DNA of 64,000 bases from Nymphaea colorata (taxonomy: Eukaryota; Streptophyta; Magnoliopsida; Nymphaeales; Nymphaeaceae): positions 9,762,334 through 9,826,333 of the forward strand of contig NC_045147.1 of NCBI RefSeq assembly GCF_008831285.2, read 5' to 3'. The first letter of the stretch is position 1, and every line of letters begins with the position of its first letter. The position numbers were made by a program, and so were the translations under genes. Below, one piece after another: positions 33,020-44,721 of this stretch. The notes beneath the pieces are model-generated. The model searched no databases. It worked only from the letters and a program-made list of their open reading frames with translations, and was not told where the DNA came from.

Positions 33020-34650
33020 TTGTAATCCATAGTAATAATACATTATAATCAAATTGATGACCAAATTTTTACCATTCCAACAACTTGAGTCTTGACCAGC
33101 TACGCTACGTTTCTTGGAACCGTTTTGAATAGAATCGGTTCTCCTTGAGTTTGTTTTTGTGTCTTACCTCCATAAGGCACAAGCCAATCACATTTGTGAT
33201 GCACCATTAACATGCCACAGTGGGCCGGCACAGAAAAAAAATATATTATTACGTAAAATTTAAAAAAAAAAATCATTGAACCCATATAAAAATCTTTTAT
33301 AGCTCCTGCCAAACTTTTGAAACCATAATTTGGTCTTCTTAATAAAAAATTTCTACCTTCACCCCTAATGCCACCAATCTGTCTAGAGATGTGCTTACTC
33401 ATATAGGTTTAGTTTAAAGAGAGAATAAATGTTCTTTTGCTTTGCTTAAAACTTATTTTTATTGGTTTCTTTTAATTTTTGTTAAGGAAAACTCAAACTT
33501 AAGCTCTGTTATAAGCAGCAGTCAGCGGTAAAATGACTATACGAAGTGGAATGCAAACATCAAGGGTACGCTTGACTCTGGCTTTTGCGAGGGACTGAGC
33601 TCGTGGAAATTGTTTGTGTGACAGCCGAGGCTTGTCCTTCTACACCAACACTTATAAATATGCATATTTTAAATGTTGACTGATTGCTTTTTATGTTTTC
33701 TCCTTTTCTCATTATAATGATAAAACGATTATACGCGGAGTTTAAACAACTTTTTTTTACCAAATCAAGCCAATAGGTATAATCATCTTAAGCGGCTACA
33801 ATATGTTACTATTTCATGCATCTGCCCTCAAAGTGGGGTAGATTTACATATCCAGTTCTTTGTCTCAATTTTTATGTCATATTCATAGAACAGTTATATA
33901 CTGTTCCTAATGTCAAACAGCCCCGAAGAAATTGTTTGGCAATAAAAATAATAACATAATGATCTTGTTTCCATTGCCAAACAACCCCTAAGCTGCCTTT
34001 ACAACCTCTCAAATAAAATGGCTAGAGATATTAGGGTAATGGTTTAGGCTTCACCCACGGCCGGCAGCAAATTTTGAATATCCAAAACCAATAGATGTTG
34101 GCTATCAGCAATGAAATTCCAAGGGAGAGGAGAGGAGCCTCCAGTTGCTTCTCCATGCAAATAGCAGCTAGTTTGAATAAGAAATTTGCTTCTACCATGA
34201 CCAGAGGAGATTTACCAATGTCAGTCAGACAACAATTAGTGACTCAGTCATCTCAATAGATTGTTTTGATCCTTCCAAAAGACTACAAAAAGAAAGGCAT
34301 TTGATTTGCCCCTCCTTTCTTTAATGAGGCAGCTGCCCTACTTTTCCCCAGGATCTACTTGCACTGCAGTTTATTATCCTTCATTTGGAAAGGTAGAACT
34401 TAGGTTTACCTTTGTTCACCACAAAGTTTGCTCTGCTTTCTAATTTATTTTTGAGAGAGTAATTCCTTCAAAAGAAGATTTAGCTTTACAACCGATAAGA
34501 ACATCATCAGCACAAAAAATAGTGACAGGCCGAGGCAACTCCTTTCTTAACCTTGAGTGCATGCTGGGCAGTTGGTGCTAATATGACTGAGGCTACATTT
34601 GTTTAGCTCGGATGTCAGATCCCATACGAGATTCAATGGCCTGTTGATGG
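33020..34650. other. Gene-less intergenic stretch
   Basis: AT-rich, with scattered repeat scraps. Near 33096-33120 the minus strand has AACGTAGCGTAGCTGGTCAA, resembling the start of the SINE at 40457-40530. At 33939-33992 there is a perfect 12-base inverted pair (see that entry). No gene is recognised. Confidence 0.45.
33939..33992. repeat. Short hairpin repeat (12-bp perfect arms)
   Basis: TTGTTTGGCAAT and ATTGCCAAACAA flank about 30 AT-rich bases. The GTTTGGCAA word is shared with the MITE-like insertion at 16950-17112, so this may be a deletion derivative of that family. Confidence 0.75.
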
Positions 34651-34656
34651 TTAACG

Positions 34657-34659
<3 letters not shown>

Positions 34660-34712
<53 letters not shown>
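34660..34712. repeat. (CT)n microsatellite
   Basis: About 26 uninterrupted CT units. Confidence 0.98.
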
Positions 34713-34716
<4 letters not shown>

Positions 34717-37070
34717 GCTCTCACTTTTTCTGAAACCTTTGGCCATTGCTGAGAATTTGAAAACCCTCAACAATGGCTGAGGGTTCAATGCTATTTTCAA
34801 CACCCTTGGCCTGTTTGAGAACCTTAAGAGCCTGTTTGCATGGACAGAAAGAAATAGAAAGAATTACTAGAAATGAATCAGATAGGGATCTTCTTTGCTG
34901 GTGAAAAATTTTCTACAGTCAACGTGCTTCCACATACAACACGGGCCTTGAAAAATAAAAGGATATTCCCTTTACCTAACGCTTTTCGAGTGAGCAAGAG
35001 GAAAATTCCACCACCCGAGTTAGAACCGAAGCTCTGTCCCTTTTTCTTTTGTCTTCAAGATCCAAGGCTGCGTTGGTGCCTCAAGAACACAGCTATACTG
35101 CACATTAACTAATGCATCATTATGCCCTCATTTGCAGCGCAAGGAGTAATCCCCCATATGAACTAGTAATAGGCCGCTTACCTGCCACTGACCCACCCAT
35201 TGGGGCATTCACCAAACATTTTCACCTTTACAGATCCCCAGCGAATCCTGCCAAGGGCGTCCAACTCGCGGCCTTGCTAATCTTCCTGTAACTGTTCCTT
35301 GGCATAACCACACTCCATTAATTTATACAGGCACAACGTCATCCTTGGCCTCAAAGACCTCTCAACAGCTTTCTACAGTCCCACCATCTTGAACCAAAAC
35401 AACCAGAAGCAGAATTGGTCGAAGAGGAACTAGCAGAAGGCTCCCCAGGGTCAAGGTCTTATATAGAGAATTCCTAGGCAGGGAACAAGCATTCCACCCA
35501 CAGAAGACCAAGGCTTCATTTTTCTGGAGCCTCTCGCCCTCAACATGTATGCGTGCACACACGCATAGAGACATGATCAGAATCCAAGCATAAATGACCT
35601 TCATGAAACATTAGCGCGACGCCAAAATTCGATGTACGGTTTACTCTATAAACAAAAGAAGCAAATAGAAGTTTTGAGTACAAAAGGCAACTTGGGCACC
35701 TCACCAGATACAAAAGCCAAGCAGAAACACAACCCCTAACAACCCCCCGCCCCTCCCAACCAACCCTTTCTCTTTCCAAAATGCTGTCGCAGGGATATTA
35801 TGCTAAGAGAAAAGGTAGAGCTGGCTCCATCTAAATTTGAGGATAGCTGGCTTGCAGATTTAAACATGGACACGAGACAATTGCTTCCACTCAAACCAGG
35901 TGACCTCAAGAACGTAGATTCTTGATTCCTTTGTGCAGGTTTCTGATAAAAGTTCCACAAAGTATTCAACAGCCTAATCATGGAGCTTTTCAATCTTGTT
36001 CTTTGTAGTGGAAAAGGCTCATTCAGTTGATTTTGTCAGCACCACCCTGCACTCAAAACTGTACACAAATAAATGACTGCCTGAGGACTTGAGGGCAAAT
36101 GAACGGATCAAAATGCTTACCTGTATAAAAAAATAAAAAAATAAAAAAAAAGCAGTGATATAAGCAAGCATATCCATTTTGAAACATTTGAAGGAGAAGA
36201 AAAGTTTGGCTAATTTTGATTCCTTAACCATGAAAGGGAGCAATATCATGATAAATTTGTCCTTGGACCAACAATACAAATCAGCATGCATGTGTTCAAG
36301 AGAGGAAGCAGCAAGGAACTTGAAAAACTGTGTCTAACAAACAATATGAAATCCAAATCATTTATTCATGGTGGTCTATAACTATTCCATCTGACATGTA
36401 AGGACATAATATGCTAATGACATAAGCAACAGCTAAAAGTTCATTAGGTTATGGTCATGAGAGTTATATAACTGTTTTACATAAAGGAAAAACAAGTTTA
36501 AGCATCAACTCATCAGTAAGAAATCCTTCGTCGAACATCCAGACGAGAAAAAGGACAGTTGTGCACCTTGCACTGGTTTTGTGCTTTAGGATGCATCACA
36601 AATTCATCCTTGAATCTCAGAATTTAGTTTACTGACTGGGTTCACTAAATAAGGAATTCCACAAACTTTACATGAACCTTATTTCTAACATAACCCTAAC
36701 TAGAAAGAAGTATTGAGCATACTGAATACACCGTGTACTCATTAACTAGGAATTTTCTACAGGTCTAAGTACCAGGGCTCACAGCCACAAAATTTATATG
36801 TCATCACAGTATAAAAACAATCAAGGAACCAGTATGCAGGAAGAAGAATCACAAGGACAAAACACTCTTGTTGCATGCGCAATCATCTTCAATAATCCAA
36901 TTTTAGCTCAATAAAAAATTCTGAGTTAAAACTTCATTCTAGCAGATAAAATTTTGCTGCATACGTACAAAGAAAACATCAATCAACAAATTCACAACAT
37001 GAAGAAGACCACTGCAAGTAACTCTGCACCCTCTTCAGTCAACATGGGCTAACTCCAAGAGCTTGCTACT
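34713..37070. other. Gene-less intergenic stretch
   Basis: Several open frames of 70-90 codons occur on both strands at 34.9-36.3 kb, but none shows a known motif, and they overlap one another. No promoter, RNA gene or element end was recognised. Confidence 0.4.
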
Positions 37071-37079
37071 TAAGCACCT

Positions 37080-37760
37080 CAAAGGATAACATGACAGAGA
37101 AAGATAACACAAGAATTTGCACGTCCCATTTCACACTTCTACATTTTTCTTATATGGGCCAAACTCCTAAGTGGTTTTAATGTATTTCTTCATTATTTGT
37201 CTTTCCTCATAACAATCAAGTTATCCATATTTCCTTCACATGGATGATGCTTTGAAGTTGTCGCCTAGTTGTCCAACATTTAACTCCTATAATAGTGTTG
37301 ATCTAATGCCAACCTTATGGCAACGTCTGTTAGTTTTAAAGGTTTGTTTTTTCTCACATGCCAGTAGCCTGTTCCTACTTCAACACCTTCAGTCATGCTA
37401 ATGATATTTTCATCAACTTCACCATCTTCCTATGACATGGATCCACAATATCAAAACTTTTGACCATTTAATTTCAGAAGTTTGAATCCTGATTGTATTA
37501 TCCTCACTAGTTCCTCCACTCAACTTACACTCCATATATTTGTGTTTTCTTTAAAGAAGTCTTAACACTTCAAAGAATTCAGTATGTTTCTTCAAAATCA
37601 CCACCTCTCTTCAACAAATGTTCTCTACTATGCTTCTTCAAAGTCATGACATCTCTGTGTTTATTAACAAGTACCATATCATCTGCAAGAAGCATAAAGC
37701 ATGGCAGTTGATATTCCATAGTGGATGTCTATGGCAATTTATATAGTCATAATATATCAG
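37080..37760 (-). mobile_element. RTE-type LINE reverse transcriptase relic
   Basis: The minus strand reads LPCFMLLADDMVLVNKHRD near 37640-37715, matching the MLFADDIVLVDE core of plant RTE LINEs. It continues with IRIQTSEIKWSKVL (37440-37500) and KCWTTRRQLQSIIHVKEI near 37240-37300, and then GKTNNEEIH. The order and spacing match the C-terminal RT part of RTE elements. Stops throughout show it is dead. Confidence 0.78.
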
Positions 37761-37849
37761 TTCTGCAGCAAGAACTCTCATGAGATTCATAATCTAAAGA
37801 TTCTAAACCATTTGAAAAAGTATAGCTACCAACATTCCATATATGGTTT

Positions 37850-38480
37850 TCATTTTGGAGAATGACATACTTTTTTTGCTGCATGTTTTCCCATGAAGAA
37901 CAATTTTTCTACAGAAATATGCAATCACGAACACTAATACCTAGTATTGTTCACCAGTCCAATTAGCACCGGAAAAATCTAGTCTAACACTCTTAAGTGA
38001 TTCTAGAATACAAAATATCAAGACTTATATGATAATACCTTCTATATACACCATGGTTCTCTTTTCTGAGCTCCCAAATTCCTTATGCATATTAACAGAA
38101 GAATGTGTAATATCAAACTTGATCTTCTCCAAACTTCACATTTAGCGTAGGGGTATCCATGTGTTTAGAGTCTAGCATATTAAGTTTTTTCAAATACATC
38201 AAATACATATTTTTGACAGAATTGACCTTCTTTCAATACTTTCTTCTCTTAATTTCTATATTCAGAAGTTGCTCCATACCTCAATATTTCATTAGAAATA
38301 TATAACAAAAACTTGGTTCCTCTACGACATACGAATTATGTAGTAATGATGTCACCAACATATATAAGAGAAATCACCATTTACTGATCACTTAAATTTA
38401 ACAAAATGACAAGAGCAACATCCAAAAACATTTCCATTTCAATGCATCATCGAAACCCTGAAGCCAAGTTTAGACTCTTA
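37850..38480 (-). mobile_element. Ty1/copia reverse transcriptase relic
   Basis: On the minus strand LIYVGDIITT (38330-38380; normally YVDD) is followed by KYVFDVFEKT and NMLDSKHMDTPTLNV (38140-38215), then RLDFSGANWTGEQY (37945-37995). These are the palm, the KYxxDLLKKT/DTP region and the DWAG-type start of copia RNase H. The Asp to Gly change in YVDD and several stops show it is dead. It lies directly upstream, in its own orientation, of the LINE relic. Confidence 0.78.
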
Positions 38481-38928
38481 TTTGCCATAGGAAACCTTGC
38501 TTAACTTGCCGAAGCACACCTGTCTGTATTAATTTTTTTGTTTCCCTGTGACTGTTCTTCCTTGAATGCTTCCATTTGCCAATGTAACGCAAACGTCCAA
38601 ATTCTACCATCTTTGAGTATGTGCATTCTACACATGATCCATGCATAAAATTTTCATATTTGGTTCATATATGAAAAATTCTAGACATGTAATAATGTTC
38701 TGTCGGTTTTGCACCCCAGGTTTGAAAATCTTTCGTGTATCGGATACACAAAAGTTCACCCGTCTGACAAATAGCCATGAGTTGAACAAAAACAAAAAAC
38801 AAAAACAACACAAGGGCGCGCAGACAGTATTCAGGAAGCATATTGGACGACAGCGAACAAGAGGCGCCTTTTGAGAAAACCAATTCTAGAGGCAACAAGA
38901 GAAGTATCCAAACAAGCGATACGAACCG

Positions 38929-39321
38929 TCAATTCGTCTTGCTGAGCTGCTGAGACGCGATGGAGATGAGAGATTGGATCTTGGCAATGGCAGAGGCCTT
39001 TTCCGGCGGGCAATTTGCGAGAGCCAGCCGCAGAGAGGTGAGGGCCGAAGCAAAGTCACCGGATGCAAGGGAGGCGCAGGCCGCCCTGTAAGCCTCGTCA
39101 GCGACGCGGACTTCGTGAGTAGTCGGCGGCGAAGGCCGGGAAGTGGGCTTCACAGCAGCAGCGACACCGGCCTTCCTGGGAAAATCGATGCTCTGAGCAT
39201 ACTCTGCGGCGGCGATCGCTGCATCCACCTCAGCCATCAGGCAATCGGGCGTCGGTGGCAGCGATTTGAATGCATCGTATACGCTCCAATAACCCTTGCC
39301 GCCCGCGCCACCGGAGCCCAT
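38929..39321 (-). CDS. Small conserved-looking protein, 130 aa, intronless
   Basis: The frame runs from ATG at 39321 (GAG-ATG-GGC context) to a stop at 38929. The N-terminus is Gly-rich (MGSGGAGGKG), followed by YWSVYDAFKSLPPTPDCLM, an Ala-rich helix (31-43), a Pro/Ser/Thr linker (58-70) and two predicted C-terminal helices. The latter (73-128; AYRAACASLASGDFASALTSL, NCPPEKASAIAKI) look like a single TPR-type helix pair. GC-rich, strongly codon-biased sequence in an AT-rich region supports a real gene. No signal peptide or membrane segment is seen. I do not recognise the family. The frame is open upstream of the ATG, but no earlier in-frame ATG exists. Confidence 0.72.
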   Translation of the reverse strand: MGSGGAGGKGYWSVYDAFKSLPPTPDCLMAEVDAAIAAAEYAQSIDFPRKAGVAAAVKPTSRPSPPTTHEVRVADEAYRAACASLASGDFASALTSLRLALANCPPEKASAIAKIQSLISIASQQLSKTN

Positions 39322-40440
39322 CTCTCCCTCTTTCCCACGGTTGGAAACGCCGGAGCTTAACGCCTTAACAGCTACGAATTTGCCCAATAGTTTAACGTAT
39401 TTGCCACAATCTCCAGCGCATCAAGTGTACACACAAATTTCCCTTGTGCCATTTATTTTACAAATATTTTGGCGGAATTTTTTTTTTTTTTTTTTTTTGA
39501 GTGGGTGTACCGTTGGAACAATTGAGATGAAAACAAAGGAAAAAAAAAGATGATGTGATATTTTCTTTGTTTAATATTAGCTCACATTTTTTTTTCAGTC
39601 ATCTAAGTTCATTCTTTATCCATCTCCATATATATATTATTTCTTAAATGCTGTATAAAAACATTTATCCCCTTAATTTATTTGGATCATATCATATCTA
39701 GGCATATTCTATTTCTATCATCTAGATGTGATTTACATCAACTTTGTCTCTTCTTTTGCTTGTCGTTTCATTCTCGGCAGGATGGAGAGCGCCTGCAAGA
39801 TGCTTCAATAGAACTGCACATTTCCCTAGATGCTTGTTCAGTTATTTATCCTCCTCTTACCTCTCAAAATGTTCATCAATTGTTAGAACTTTATAAGTAG
39901 TGGGTAATAATTAGTAAAAACGCCCACAAAACCTTCTGGACTTTAGAAATGCCTTCCTAAAGTTTTTTCCCCTCTTTTCGTCAGATGTAAAAAGTGTGGG
40001 TGTCGCTGTTTTTCCAAACGTTTGAAGCACATTTTTTTAGCTTTCTAAAGCTTCTGGCCAGTATCTATGTTTTGAAATATTTTTGGCACTAGGTATTTGT
40101 TTTTCTACCTTTATATATATATATATAATTTGCATGCTAAACATATAAGAAACAATTTTACTTTTTCATCTATTCTAAATTAAAGAAAAACAAAAAAAAA
40201 ATGTGATGGAGCATTTAGGTGGTCTAGTATTAGTTTATATATGTTTTTTCTTGTTTTTCTCTGAAGTACACATCTCAAATGGTCAAAGGCTAAGATTGTT
40301 TCAAATCAAAACTATTAGAAAGTAAGAGTGGTGGGAGAGCGTGAAGGGTTATACGAGATATTTAAAGAGAACAGAATCTCTCTTTTTCCCACAGGCTTAA
40401 AGACTTTAAAGGGGAGTAGGTCACCCATCAATTAAAGTGT
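39322..40440. other. Gene-less stretch upstream of the 130-aa gene
   Basis: This should contain the gene's promoter in its first few hundred bases. A T tract of about 20 bases lies at 39479-39498. Otherwise AT-rich with no recognised element. Confidence 0.4.
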
Positions 40441-40456
40441 CATGTATTTAGTATTT

Positions 40457-40530
40457 ACAGTCTATAAAAGTAGTGCCCATGAGAATCAAACAATCCACCG
40501 CTCGACCGACCGGCTACGTTACGCCCCTCG
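40457..40530 (-). mobile_element. SINE head (tRNA-derived)
   Basis: The minus strand reads GGGGCGTAACGTAGCCGGTC, then GGTCGAGCGGTGG (pol III A-box-like TAGCCGGTCGG), and about 25 bases on TTTGATTCTCATGGGC (B-box-like). The related head at 55372-55450 has the same layout. No tail or target duplication was identified. Confidence 0.55.
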
Positions 40531-40539
40531 AAGATGTTT

Positions 40540-42770
40540 AACAGCTATGGTATGACTACAACGTATTTCAAGCACTCTCCTTGCCGTTGTCACATAAAAG
40601 AGGACATAGGTCTAAAGGGGCCTTCTCAAAAAAGGTAATATTAGGGTGATAATATTGGTGATGTGAACTCAACACAACGCAACATTTCTCGTTTATAATC
40701 ATTAAAATAACCCAGATAGCACGTTCATTTTCCTTCTAATTTGCTCGATATTTTAATCATTTTGCTTAGGTCAAATATATTTTCAACACCTACCATTTTT
40801 TTTGTATTTGGATAGCATATTGATTGATCTATATCTCGAGGACTTAGAACAAGCTAAGCACGTATTAGAGAACACATGGGACTTTCATAATTTGTTTGAT
40901 CAAAAACAAGTTTTGTATCACATCATTCCTATGCTGAAGATTAAAAAATAAATAAGACTAAAAAGTTTACCAGTCCGCAATTCGTCCAAACTTGATAGTT
41001 TAAAAAATAGGCATCTTTATCCAAATAAAACATTGTTAAAAATTTGAATTTTAATCTGTTTTAGCTGCTAAATAAACTAAAATCGTTGTTTTTCTTCCTT
41101 TCTTTTGTCTTAGGGTAGATAGAGGCATGCCATTCAGTTCTCATTTAAGTAGAAGCACATTATTTAAGCAATTTATATTGGTTGTAAAAAAAGTTGGTCA
41201 GATAACATTGATTTGATTATAAACATAATATTTATTGATCCCATCCTTTTAGGGCTCGTTTGGTGACTTTGATTTTTATTCTAGAATTAAAATTTTAAAA
41301 CCAAAATTCTACCTCAACCTCAAACTGGAACCAAAATTCCAACTCTAGTTTCTTTTTTGTGTTTGATTGATAGTATGGAATTTTGATTCCAAAAATTAAA
41401 ATGACATGTTTGATAAAACAAGATAAAATTCTGAAATTAATGAACTAAAACTATCGTGGTATGCACCCTGAAAAAAAAAAACATATAAAATTCTAGAATC
41501 ATAATTCCACCCCGAAAGTAAAATCTGAAATAATGATTCTATTACTCCAAAATTAAAATTCTAAATTTTTTTGTTTGGTAACACAATTTCCATTTCATTA
41601 AAAATGAGAATTGTGATTCATAATCACACGACTCTGGCTTCGTCAAACATCCCTTTATTGCTGGCTTGGATAATTTTGTTATGTCAAAATCAAATTACAT
41701 ATTTGGCCCTACATTGGCTGGTCCTCGCAAATCATTGCACCAGCTTTCACTTTGTAATCAAGAAACCTTTTTGCTTGCTCAAATTATTTACACTTTTTTT
41801 TAAGTGAAAGTTGGCTTAAATGGATCTTAAGATTATTGCCCACCTCAAGTTGGGAACACTTGATGTAAGCGCTGTCCAAATTGATTCACAAGTCGAATCG
41901 GCAGCTTCGATAGACCAGATGGCCATCACCAATAAAAATTATAAAAAAATTATTTATTGAAAAAATAAATGAAAAATGTTTTAAAATAGTTAAAAACAAG
42001 AATTCTTAAAACATGATTATTGAATCAACCATAGAATTTCCACCAATTTGATTTCAATTGGCCGATTTAGGATAAACTTAAAGTTTGTTTGGCATCAATA
42101 ACAATGTGTCTCATAAATCCACCCCAAAAAATAAAGTAAATTCATGAAATACTTTCTATTTTTTAGATTAGGTAGATGAAACAATTGCATAATGTTATTA
42201 TTCTTCGGAGCTTAGGGGCCGTTTGACAGCAGAAACACACTATAAGTGTTTGATAAATTTGTATCAAAGATTAAACTAATCATCATGAATCGGTCACAGA
42301 CTTTAGAATAATTCATGGGCCATTCATAAGGTGTCCATGCTGCTGAAATAAAGCTTATCAAAGTCAGAAATCAACTCCCTGAGTCAGGTGGATACAACTC
42401 CATACCAAACTTGAAACATTCCGAACAATTTCATCTAATATTACATGTTACAACTTACAACATGCTGCTTTCTGAAACTACCCCTCTCATCAATCAACAT
42501 TGACATCGAATGCTCAAGATATAAAATATATTTTAAATATGTATATTTAAATATTAAATCATCATTGTCAAGTATGACAATCTTAACGAATTTATTTATC
42601 TTTATTTCGATAAACATTTAAGCATTTATACACTTAATAGTTAGAGCTTTCAAGTTTGGTAAAAGAATATATCTAACACTCTTAACCTAGAAAAGTTATC
42701 AAATCACGCTAGCGCGAATCAGTGCAAGATTACAATTTATTTAAAATATTATTTTATTTAAAACATATGT
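40540..42770. other. Gene-less, repeat-rich intergenic stretch
   Basis: 41252-41590 starts with AGGGCTCGTTTGGTGAC and is full of AAAATTCTA/TAGAATT words, probably a non-autonomous transposon whose right end I cannot place. 42085-42200 carries the GTTTGGCA...GTAAATTCATGAAA words of the MITE family at 16950. No gene is seen. Confidence 0.45.
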
Positions 42771-42848
42771 ATATTTTATCATAATTGGGAAGGGTCGAGT
42801 TTGCTTAGGTTGTAAGCCGTTGCGCCAGGCCCAAGCTGTGTAGGCATG

Positions 42849-43053
42849 TAGGGGCGGAGCTAGGATTTTCTGCAAGGGCGGGCCAAATGGGGACTAGGTT
42901 TTGTAGATTGGATTTGAGTAGGGCCAAACTGAACTTATATTCAAAAAATACATTGAGACAATTTTTTTTTTCAATTTTTACACTAGATTTTTTTTTTTAA
43001 TTTGGTTGGGGTGGGGCCATGGCCTAGGCGGGCCCCCCCTCCCTCGGCCCCTA
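42849..43053. mobile_element. Short hAT element (205 bp) with 8-bp target duplication
   Basis: It begins TAGGGGCGGAGCTAGGATTT and ends CCCTCGGCCCCTA, the end type of MYM-finger hAT elements. The flanking 8-mers are TAGGCATG (42841-42848) and CAGGCATG (43054-43061), a one-mismatch target duplication of hAT length. The surrounding sequence (GGCCCAAGCTG, then GCAGCCCTGGCC) is itself part of a GGCC-rich element similar to 7421-7640, so this is a nested insertion. Confidence 0.88.
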
Positions 43054-43061
43054 CAGGCATG

Positions 43062-44620
43062 AGATGCAGCCCTGGCCTAAACCCAACTTTTTATATCCGG
43101 TAATATGAATTAAGCAAGCACAATGTCCAACCATAAATACAACACCTAAGTTGATGGGTGCACCATTGTCACTATTTATACTGATTTATAAGCACCATAT
43201 ATCTTGATTGGTCATTGCTCATTTGATCATGACAGGACAAACAGATGGGGCCGAAAGCCATCAACTGCATTAAATTACATTTGCCCCCTACCGACAAGCG
43301 TGAACAATAGGCAGAATCCTTGAAAGTGTTCCTTTTCCTTCAATTATTTGGTGAAGTAAAAACTAAGAAGGCGATTTACTCAAAAGTGGTAGTCCTTTAT
43401 AAGCTCAAGTTCAAAAGCAAACATCATAACATGAAATGTTTTTTTCAGTATTTACCTCAAGGAACATAGCTGGTTGGAGCGGGGGATATATAGACAGCAT
43501 ACTTTCAATTCGATTCTCAGGAGTGCTGCTCTCTTAAGCCGCTAAAAATAAGGCATATTTTGTCTAGTCGAAGGAGGCTCATTGGCTGTGATTACCCAAG
43601 GTTTTTTTTTTCAATATTTAAAAGAAACACGACGCCAATGAAGACTGTGGCCAGTGAAAGCAGGAAAGTTGATGGAACTTTACTGGATCTTCAGAATTTT
43701 ATCCTCGGCGGAAGATACTGATCCAGTCCGTTCAAGCCACATCATGAGGGTCTGGTTGCTTGGAAGCACTCCTGCCCGGATGTACTGTCGATTTTTACTG
43801 TATTGGATTGCCATGGAGCCAGATCTGGATCGGAAGATTTTCACAGTATACAGTTCCACAGTTTTTGGTTACTTAAACTTAATGGGGCAAATATGCATTG
43901 GAAACGCAACCCATTTTTTAAAACATTTTCTGCCGATGTGTTAAAAAAGTCAAAAGCAACAAACTAGATCTCATTGTCCAAAACCAAGTTTCATGCTTCA
44001 TTGAGAAACGGCAACTTGATTTTATGTGTGCTACATAACTAAATTGGAGACTCAAATTGTGGAAAACCTGGTTGTTGGGCATCCACTTGACTACTAAAAT
44101 AGAAAGATGAAATTTATGAGACATTTGTGAGATTTTAGATTTAAAAGGAGTGTTTTAGGAGATCATAAATTTAAGCAAACTGAAGATATGAGTAGTATAA
44201 ATTTGAAATCTTTGCTACACGTTAAAAATCATGAATTTAAAGTTGGATAGAAGGGAAGGAAAACCCCGATCTTAAATCCATGAACGGATCTTAGATCACG
44301 AAATCTGCAGTGAAACAAAGCCAACCATATTTAAAGTACTTATTTAATAAATAAGTAAACGTGCCATAAAATTAAAGGATCAGTTGTGAATTGGCTTAGA
44401 TGCAATACAAATCGTTGCAGCAAGATTTTAAAACGATTTGGAAATGGAAAAAACGAATATTTTAACTTCGAAAGGTCATGTATGGTTTTAGTAATCACCA
44501 GACGCTTGTTTTGATTGAATCTGAATACAAAAATCAGAAGCATAAATACGGTGGTTGGGATTTTGGTTAGCTTTTGATTGAACCGCGAACAGCGAGCTCC
44601 ATCTCTCTCTCTCTTTCTTT
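43062..44620. other. Gene-less stretch upstream of the membrane-protein gene
   Basis: The open frame at 43654-43944 has no known motif. The right end should hold the promoter of the gene starting at 44652. A CT-rich leader (ATCTCTCTCTCTCTTTCTTTC) precedes the first ATGs. Confidence 0.4.
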
Positions 44621-44626
44621 CTTCCC

Positions 44627-44721
44627 ATGGACGCCAGATGAAGGGAAGAAGATGGCAAGGGGGTTCGAATGGGGGAACAACCTGGGGAGGTCGAATTGCT
44701 CCTACAAGAGAACCACCATGA
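44627..44721 (+). promoter_or_regulatory. Two upstream ORFs over the start of the membrane-protein gene
   Basis: uORF1 is ATG-GAC-GCC-AGA-TGA (44627-44641), ending ten bases before the main ATG. uORF2 starts at 44638 in another frame and runs 27 codons to a TGA at 44719-44721, overlapping the main start. The main ATG (AAG-ATG-G) has the best context of the three. If the transcript begins upstream of 44627, translation of the main frame would depend on leaky scanning or reinitiation. Confidence 0.55.

Noticed and set aside
39322-39387. N-terminal extension of the 130-aa protein
   Set aside because: The frame is open, but the would-be start is TTG; the first in-frame ATG is at 39321.
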